This document shows positions 5,814-9,691 of a stretch of 9,691 nucleotides of DNA, in pieces. Below the pieces are notes generated by a model. It was not told the DNA's origin and did not search any database. It worked only from the letters and a program-made list of their open reading frames with translations. The DNA comes from CAZGYE01 sp964530165 (lineage in GTDB: Bacteria > Planctomycetota > Planctomycetia > Planctomycetales > Planctomycetaceae), in contig CAZGYE010000228.1 of NCBI GenBank assembly GCA_964530165.1, positions 1-9,691 of the forward strand. Reading direction: 5' to 3'. The position numbers were made by a program, and so were the translations under genes. Numbering within the stretch: position 1 is the stretch's first letter; every line of letters starts with the position of its first letter.

Positions 5814-6905
5814 TCAACTGCGGCGATAAAACGGAAGTTTCACGACTGTCGCTGGCTCTCGCCGGCCGCGGATGTCGACTTCCAGCGCGGTGTCTGGTTC
5901 GGCGAAGTCGGGAGCAACGTAGCCCATCGCGATCGATTTCTCCAGTGTCGGCGAGAACGTGCCCGAGGTGACTCGACCGATCTCGCAGTCGCCGGAAAAG
6001 AGCAAGGCGTCTTGCCGCGCGATGCGGCGGCCGGCCAGTTCCAGACCGATCCGTCGCTGTCGGTTTCGGTTCTCCTTCGCGGCCAAGAGGGCGTCTTTGC
6101 CGATGAAATCACCTGTGTCGAGCTTCACAGCAAACGACAATCCGGCGGTAAACGGGTCGATGGTCTCATCCAACTCGTGGCCATAAAGCGGCATGGCCGC
6201 TTCCAGCCGCAGCGTGTCTCGGCAGCCCAACCCGGCAGGCAACAGCCCCATCTCGATGCCGCGGTCGAAGAGCGTCTGCCACAAGGCCGGGCCCTCTTCG
6301 GCGGGCAGAATGATCTCGAAGCCGTGCTCGCCCGTGTAGCCGGTGCAACTGACCAACGCCGGGACCTCGCCGAGTTTTGTCATGGCGCCGGTGTAGTACC
6401 GCAGCTCGGAGATGTCGGCTTGGACCAGCGGATTCAGGATCTCGGCGGCTTTCGGCCCCTGCAGGGCGAACATGCACCTCTCGACGGTGAGGTCCTCAAG
6501 GGTGACGTCGAACGGATGACGATGCTGCTCGATCCAATCCAAGATTTTGGCCCGGTTCGACGCGTTGACGACCATCAGGTAGCCGTCGTCGTCACGAGAG
6601 ACGAGCACGTCGTCGAGGATGCCGCCCGCGGGATTCGTGACCAGGGCGTAGCGGTGTCGGCCGATCGGCAACTGCGTCATGTCGTTGGTGACCAAGTGGT
6701 CGAGAAAGTGGCAAGCGTCCGGACCGGTGAACCGCAGTCGGCCCATGTGGGCAATGTCGAACAGCCCGGCCGCTTGCCGGACGGCGTGATGCTCCCCGAT
6801 GATCGTCGAGTACTGCACCGGCATCTTCCACCCAGCGAAATCAACCATTCGTCCGCCGTGAGCAACGTGCCAATCGTAGCAGGGGGTGCGTCGCACGATG
6901 TTCAT
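5814..6905 (-). CDS. gcvT: Aminomethyltransferase, glycine cleavage system T protein
   Basis: 363 residues, the usual GcvT length. It releases ammonia from the aminomethyl-lipoyl arm of GcvH and passes the methylene group to tetrahydrofolate, in the cytoplasm. Seen in order: YDWHVAHGGRMVDFAGWKMP (10-29), HHAVRQAAGLFDIAHMG (39-55), NPAGGILDDVLVSR (91-104) with the catalytic Asp at 98/99, GYTGEHGFEI (189-198), GLGCRDTLRLEAAMPLYGHE (225-244), and the C-terminal barrel block GRVTSGTFSPTLEKSIAMGY (310-329). The ATG at 6905 is chosen because homology begins there. An upstream in-frame ATG at 6998 would add 31 residues translated from the repeats and the neighbouring gene. No gcvH or gcvP is present in the window. 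The native upstream region appears interrupted by the repeat-bounded GxxExxY cassette, whose left repeat ends 6 bp before this start. Confidence 0.95.
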   Translation of the reverse strand: MNIVRRTPCYDWHVAHGGRMVDFAGWKMPVQYSTIIGEHHAVRQAAGLFDIAHMGRLRFTGPDACHFLDHLVTNDMTQLPIGRHRYALVTNPAGGILDDVLVSRDDDGYLMVVNASNRAKILDWIEQHRHPFDVTLEDLTVERCMFALQGPKAAEILNPLVQADISELRYYTGAMTKLGEVPALVSCTGYTGEHGFEIILPAEEGPALWQTLFDRGIEMGLLPAGLGCRDTLRLEAAMPLYGHELDETIDPFTAGLSFAVKLDTGDFIGKDALLAAKENRNRQRRIGLELAGRRIARQDALLFSGDCEIGRVTSGTFSPTLEKSIAMGYVAPDFAEPDTALEVDIRGRREPATVVKLPFYRRS

Positions 6906-6911
6906 CGCTCC

Positions 6912-6950
6912 AAAGTAAGGGGGATGAGGAGATGTAGGGGATGAGGAGAT
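6912..6950. repeat. Left inverted repeat of GxxExxY cassette (two GGGGATGAGGAGAT units)
   Basis: Contains two perfect copies of GGGGATGAGGAGAT at 6920-6933 and 6937-6950, period 17. The whole 39-bp segment beginning AAAGTAAGG matches, in inverted orientation, 7404-7441 at about 33 positions with one gap and five mismatches. It fills almost all of the 49-bp space between the GxxExxY stop (6955) and the gcvT ATG. Confidence 0.8.
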
Positions 6951-6954
6951 AAGA

Positions 6955-7335
6955 TTATTGAGCTTCAATGCGACGAAAGTCGGCCTTGTCCTTTGCAAAG
7001 TTGACCAAGATGGCTGTCTTGAGCCCCGATGCCTTGAGGTACGAACGTGCCTGGGCGTAGTGGGCTCTGCTGAGATCTTCCACCGTTTTCAGTTCAATGA
7101 CGATCACCCCTTCAACGACGAGATCAAGGCGGTGCAGCCCTACCTGGCGGCCCTCATAGAAAATAGGGACCTGCTTTTCGGATTCCGCGCTCAATTGTTG
7201 CCTCTCTAGCTCAATCAAGAGTGCGTTATGGTAAACCCTTTCGAGGAAGCCCGGCCCGAGCGTTCGATGAACGTTGATGATGCACTGAATAATCCTCTCC
7301 GTAAGCCGATCCCCAGAATAGTCCACGGTTGCCAT
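6955..7335 (-). CDS. GxxExxY family protein (PD-(D/E)XK-like fold)
   Basis: 126 residues, the normal length of this family. The eponymous motif is GFLERVY (29-35), preceded by the typical LTERIIQCIINVHRTLGPG. A nuclease-like core follows: RLDLVVEGVIVIELKTV (69-85), with Asp71 and Glu81-x-Lys83 fitting a PD-(D/E)XK arrangement, and AQARSYLKASG (95-105) as the helix containing the conserved Gln. Fold assignment is family knowledge; activity in cells is not established, and nuclease function is an inference from the residues. The ATG at 7335 has AGAGGA 7 nt upstream. It lies between gcvT and the GDH/CNBD operon, bounded on both sides by related inverted repeats, which suggests that gene and repeats moved in together. 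Confidence 0.9.
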   Translation of the reverse strand: MATVDYSGDRLTERIIQCIINVHRTLGPGFLERVYHNALLIELERQQLSAESEKQVPIFYEGRQVGLHRLDLVVEGVIVIELKTVEDLSRAHYAQARSYLKASGLKTAILVNFAKDKADFRRIEAQ

Positions 7336-7403
7336 TGCTGCGTCCTCTTCCTTGACGCCAAAATTGGGCTAGATGGGAACAGAGTGAGAGCCTTTGTGTT
7401 TCC

Positions 7404-7441
7404 ATCTCCTCATCTCCAGCATCACCTCATCACCCTTCTTT
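7404..7441. repeat. Right inverted repeat of GxxExxY cassette
   Basis: Read on the minus strand this begins AAAGAAGGGTGATGAGG and ends GGAGATGAGGAGAT. It holds two units, 7404-7417 and 7421-7434, again with a 17-bp period. It is the inverted counterpart of 6912-6950 and lies 68 nt upstream of the GxxExxY start codon, so a transcript starting outside it would carry complementary ends. Confidence 0.75.
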
Positions 7442-7445
7442 CGAG

Positions 7446-7488
7446 TTTCTTGGAACAGTGGGAATCACGGAAGAAAGGTTCCAAGAAA
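7446..7488 (-). terminator. Hairpin immediately after the CNBD gene
   Basis: Perfect 11-bp arms TTTCTTGGAAC (7446-7456) and GTTCCAAGAAA (7478-7488) enclose a 21-nt loop. The stem begins directly after the TGA of the CNBD gene (7489-7491), a natural place for the 3' end of the GDH/CNBD transcript. There is no U-tract after the stem on the minus strand, so it may stabilise or process the RNA rather than terminate by itself. Confidence 0.5.
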
Positions 7489-8013
7489 TCAGAACTGCCA
7501 ATCCGTGTACAGCTTGGCTCGAAACTCGCGCCATTCCTCACGATGATTGCCGACGTCTGGACGTTGGACGAAGTCGAAGGCCCATTCGTCCATGCGGCGC
7601 AGCCGATCGGCCAGCACGCGGGCAGTGCTCGCCGCAATCTTGTACGCCGCCCGCAAGCCGGACTGCTCCAATTGCTCGTATTTCTCCCGCGAGAGCGTCA
7701 TGACTTGAATCTCACTCAGCGCCCGCACCGAAGCCGAGTGAGGGGCTGGATGGAAGAACGACATCTCACCGAACAAACCGCCGCGCTCCAAGACGGCCAA
7801 CTGCTGCTCCTGCCCGTTTTCCATCGACTTCACGACTTCGCAGCGGCCGCGAAGAATGATCCACAGCATCTGGATGGAATGCCCCTCGTGGAGAATCGTC
7901 TCTCCCGCCGGGAACGTCGTCACCTCGGCGAGATCAAGCACCTCCTGACATTCGTCGGGAGTCATTTCCAGAAAGATGGGGCAACGGGCCAGTTCAGCTT
8001 CGAAAGCGGCCAT
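7489..8013 (-). CDS. Stand-alone cyclic-nucleotide-binding-domain protein
   Basis: 174 residues. Residues about 10-125 are a CRP/PKA-type beta-roll: CPIFLEMTPDECQEVLDLAE, FPAGETILHEGHSIQMLWII, LRGRCEVV and the phosphate-binding cassette FGEMSFFHPAPHSASVRAL. The Arg that normally binds the cyclic phosphate (PRAA in PKA, ERSA in CRP) is His here, so cAMP/cGMP binding is doubtful; another ligand or a purely structural role is possible. After the roll come helices (about 128-155) and a charged tail, with no helix-turn-helix, so it is not a CRP-type regulator by itself. The ATG at 8013 begins where homology starts and only 5 nt after the GDH stop. GGGAGGAA within the end of the GDH gene, about 10 nt upstream, can serve as ribosome binding site. 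Co-translation suggests a role tied to GDH, which is inference. Confidence 0.85.
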   Translation of the reverse strand: MAAFEAELARCPIFLEMTPDECQEVLDLAEVTTFPAGETILHEGHSIQMLWIILRGRCEVVKSMENGQEQQLAVLERGGLFGEMSFFHPAPHSASVRALSEIQVMTLSREKYEQLEQSGLRAAYKIAASTARVLADRLRRMDEWAFDFVQRPDVGNHREEWREFRAKLYTDWQF

Positions 8014-8018
8014 CGGTG

Positions 8019-9248
8019 TTAGATTCCTCCCAATACGGTTGCCCGGCCGACCCGGCCGATGCCCAACAGATAGGCGGCCGTGCGGAGCGAAACTTTTTTC
8101 TTTTCGGCAATCTTCCAGACTTTGTCGAAGCTGTCGACCAAAATCCGGTCCAACTCCTTGCGGACCCGGGACAGCTCCCATTTGAAATGTTGCCGGTTCT
8201 GCACCCACTCAAAATAACTGACCGTCACGCCGCCCGCATTGGCCAAGACGTCGGGCAACACGAGGATGTCCCGTTTTGCAAAAATCTCGTCGGCTGCGGG
8301 CTCGGTCGGGTTGTTGGCCGCTTCGACGATGTACTTTGCCCGGACGTGTTCGGCGTTTTCGGCGTTCAGCACGCCGCCCAGCGCTGCGGGAATCAGCACG
8401 TCGACTTCCGAGATGAGCAGCTCCTCGTTGGAAATCGGTTCCGCGCCGGGAAAGCCCTTGACGGTGCCGTGATCGTCGGCGTAGGTCAACAGCCGGGAAA
8501 TGTCCAGCCCGTCGGGATTCCAAAGCCCGCCTTCGACGTCGGTGACGCCGACGACTTTCGCCCCGTGCTCGTCGAGGAAGCGCGCCGTATAGCTGCCCAC
8601 GTTGCCGAATCCCTGCAACGCGACCGTCGCCCCGTCGATGCCACGTTTCAGGCGTTCCAACAGCACCACAGTCAGCGTGGCGACGCCGCGGCCGGTGGCC
8701 TCTTTCCGGCCCTCGGCGCCGTGCAGTTCCAACGGCTTGCCGGTCACACAGGCCGGATTGTAGCCGTGAAATTTCTCGTACTGATTCATGATCCAGGCCA
8801 TCACCTGGGCGTCGGTCCCCATGTCGGGCGCGGGGATGTCTTTGTCGGGGCCGATCATGTCGTGAATCCCATCGACGAATTTCCGGGTCATGCGTTCCAG
8901 TTCACTGGGACTCAGATCCTGCACGTTGACGGAAATGCCGCCTTTCGCGCCGCCGTAGGGAATGTTCACGATGGCCGTCTTCCAAGTCATCAACGCAGCC
9001 AGAGTGAGGACTTCGTCAGCGTCGACCTCGTGATGAAAACGCAACCCCCCCTTCATCGGTCCCCGCGCGCTGTTGTGCTGAACACGGAACCCGATAAACG
9101 TGCCGATTTCGCCGTTATCCAACTCCAGGGCGACTTGCACTTTGAGCTCGCGCTCCGGCGTCAGCAGCAGCCTGCGCATGTTGGCAGACAGGTCCATCAG
9201 ACCGGCCGCCTGGTGAAAGTAGTGGCACGCAGTTTCGTAAGAATTCAT
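8019..9248 (-). CDS. gdhA: Glutamate dehydrogenase (Glu/Leu/Phe/Val dehydrogenase family)
   Basis: 409 residues, typical of hexameric GDH. It interconverts glutamate and 2-oxoglutarate plus ammonium with NAD(P), linking nitrogen and carbon metabolism. The substrate domain carries GPMKGGLRFH (63-72, Lys66), WKTAIVNIPYGGAKGG (89-104, catalytic Lys102) and the catalytic Asp in PAPDMGTD (139-146). The Rossmann domain carries VALQGFGNVGS (209-219) and VVGVTDVEG (232-240); the C-terminal part has EAANNPT and LPDVLANAGGVTVSYFEW. Leu- or Phe-type dehydrogenases are shorter, so glutamate is the best substrate call; coenzyme preference cannot be read safely. The ATG at 9248 is chosen because family homology starts there; an in-frame ATG at 9347 would translate the intergenic repeats. 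No strong Shine-Dalgarno is seen. It is first gene of an operon with the CNBD protein, with a candidate promoter about 85-112 bp upstream. Confidence 0.95.
   Translation of the reverse strand: MNSYETACHYFHQAAGLMDLSANMRRLLLTPERELKVQVALELDNGEIGTFIGFRVQHNSARGPMKGGLRFHHEVDADEVLTLAALMTWKTAIVNIPYGGAKGGISVNVQDLSPSELERMTRKFVDGIHDMIGPDKDIPAPDMGTDAQVMAWIMNQYEKFHGYNPACVTGKPLELHGAEGRKEATGRGVATLTVVLLERLKRGIDGATVALQGFGNVGSYTARFLDEHGAKVVGVTDVEGGLWNPDGLDISRLLTYADDHGTVKGFPGAEPISNEELLISEVDVLIPAALGGVLNAENAEHVRAKYIVEAANNPTEPAADEIFAKRDILVLPDVLANAGGVTVSYFEWVQNRQHFKWELSRVRKELDRILVDSFDKVWKIAEKKKVSLRTAAYLLGIGRVGRATVLGGI
8024..8031 (-). promoter_or_regulatory. Ribosome binding site for the CNBD gene inside the GDH 3' end
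   Basis: Minus-strand GGGAGGAA encodes part of the GDH C-terminus (LGGI) and lies 10 nt before the CNBD ATG at 8013. The spacing is slightly long, but the position favours translational coupling between the two genes. Confidence 0.45.
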
Positions 9249-9303
9249 GATGATGTTTCCGAACCGACCATTGACCACCGTCTCCCGCCCGCCCAATACT
9301 ACC

Positions 9304-9324
9304 ACTGCCAACTGCCAACTGCCC
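9304..9324. repeat. Heptamer tandem repeat ACTGCCA
   Basis: Two perfect copies and one with a single change (ACTGCCC) in the leader of the GDH gene, between the candidate promoter and the start codon. Similar CAACTGC-type runs are, from memory, frequent in planctomycete intergenic DNA. It would be in the 5' untranslated RNA. Confidence 0.7.
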
Positions 9325-9332
9325 CTGAGAAT

Positions 9333-9360
9333 CTTATACGAGAACACCCATGCAAGCCAA
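9333..9360 (-). promoter_or_regulatory. Candidate sigma70-type promoter for gdh
   Basis: On the minus strand TTGGCT (9360-9355) and TATAAG (9338-9333) are separated by 16 bp, a fair match to TTGACA/TATAAT. It lies in the gap between the upstream stop codon (9389) and the GDH ATG, giving a leader of roughly 75-80 nt. It is a motif match only. Confidence 0.4.
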
Positions 9361-9388
9361 CCACGCCTTCAGATCGCGTGCCGGCTGA

Positions 9389-9691
9389 TCAGCGATTTGA
9401 AGAAAACACACGCTGTGTCAGCTGTCGTTGCCGGGGATCGGACGAACCGTTCGTCCAAACGCCGGGCACGTTGTCGACCAGAAAGCGAGCCAGTTCTCGG
9501 GCATAGAGGGTGTGTCCCTGTTCTGAAAACCGGGGGGCGTTTCGAAGGAACAGGCGCTCCGGTTGCGCGATGCTGCCAAAAACCAGTGAGGTGTCGCAGA
9601 ACGGAATGCCTTGCTGTTGGAGGTCCACGGCCAGAAGGTTGACCGGCCTTCTGCTGCGATACACGACCTTGTGCGTCACACCGGCTGCCTC
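9389..9691 (-). CDS. C-terminal part of a probable SGNH/GDSL-type hydrolase (runs off right edge)
   Basis: The minus-strand frame is open to the right edge and ends in TGA at 9389-9391, so about 100 C-terminal residues are seen. The segment GIPFCDTSLVFG followed by RFSEQGHTLYARELARFLVD resembles the end of SGNH hydrolases, where a conserved Asp and a His in a [HR]F-x-x-x-GH-x-x-x-A-x-x-L context complete the catalytic triad. Related families include GDSL esterases and AlgJ/AlgX-like acetyltransferases. The N-terminal GDS block lies outside the window, so the assignment rests on this one motif. The 140-bp gap and candidate promoter before gdh suggest it is a separate transcription unit. Confidence 0.5.
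   Translation of the reverse strand, partial: EAAGVTHKVVYRSRRPVNLLAVDLQQQGIPFCDTSLVFGSIAQPERLFLRNAPRFSEQGHTLYARELARFLVDNVPGVWTNGSSDPRQRQLTQRVFSSNR

Noticed and set aside
5727..6944. A 405-codon plus-strand frame antisense to gcvT
   Set aside because: Its extent mirrors gcvT and it has no recognisable motifs; GcvT on the minus strand is full-length with all family blocks.
9384..9393. Palindrome GCTGATCAGC overlapping the stop of the right-edge gene
   Set aside because: Ten bases, single copy and partly coding; not enough to claim a regulatory site.
8016..9506. A long open frame on the plus strand (496 codons) antisense to GDH
   Set aside because: It is the shadow of the GDH gene, whose conserved motifs are unmistakable on the minus strand. 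The plus-strand translation has no recognisable domain and the composition of a GC-rich antisense frame.

Overview
The window looks like chromosomal DNA from a planctomycete, probably of the Pirellula/Rhodopirellula/Gemmata kind. This is inferred from protein style and intergenic texture, not from any marker gene. The clues are moderately high GC, a PDZ-like/multi-TM/GAF signalling protein, a secreted proline-rich protein with 'APFTRVDTGPGGTRVW' repeats, a GxxExxY protein, short heptamer repeats and IS debris between genes, and few strong Shine-Dalgarno sites. Every gene judged functional lies on the minus strand, so the window reads right to left.

From right to left: (i) 9389-9691, the C-terminal end of a probable SGNH/GDSL-type hydrolase. 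(ii) A 140-bp gap with a candidate sigma70-type promoter, then glutamate dehydrogenase (8019-9248) and, 5 nt later, a stand-alone cyclic-nucleotide-binding-fold protein (7489-8013), almost certainly one operon ending in a hairpin. (iii) A GxxExxY-family gene (6955-7335) flanked by imperfect inverted repeats of about 39 bp (6912-6950 and 7404-7441), like a small mobile cassette. (iv) gcvT (5814-6905), the aminomethyltransferase of the glycine cleavage system. (v) A secreted repeat protein of unknown function (4638-5702). (vi) About 1.4 kb without an intact gene (3254-4637), holding broken pieces of three different transposases and a probable dispersed repeat. (vii) A RimI-like GNAT acetyltransferase (2633-3187). 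(viii) A palindrome-rich 570-bp intergenic region, with three copies of TCGGCGCCGA next to (ix) a large membrane signalling protein (1-2060) that runs off the left edge.

The functional links are modest. GDH and GcvT are both central amino-acid/nitrogen enzymes but need not be co-regulated. The GDH/CNBD pair suggests a nucleotide- or redox-responsive partner for GDH, although the usual phosphate-binding Arg of the CNBD is replaced by His. The most notable structures not explained by ordinary gene calls are the inverted-repeat-bounded GxxExxY cassette and the helically spaced palindromes beside the membrane sensor gene.
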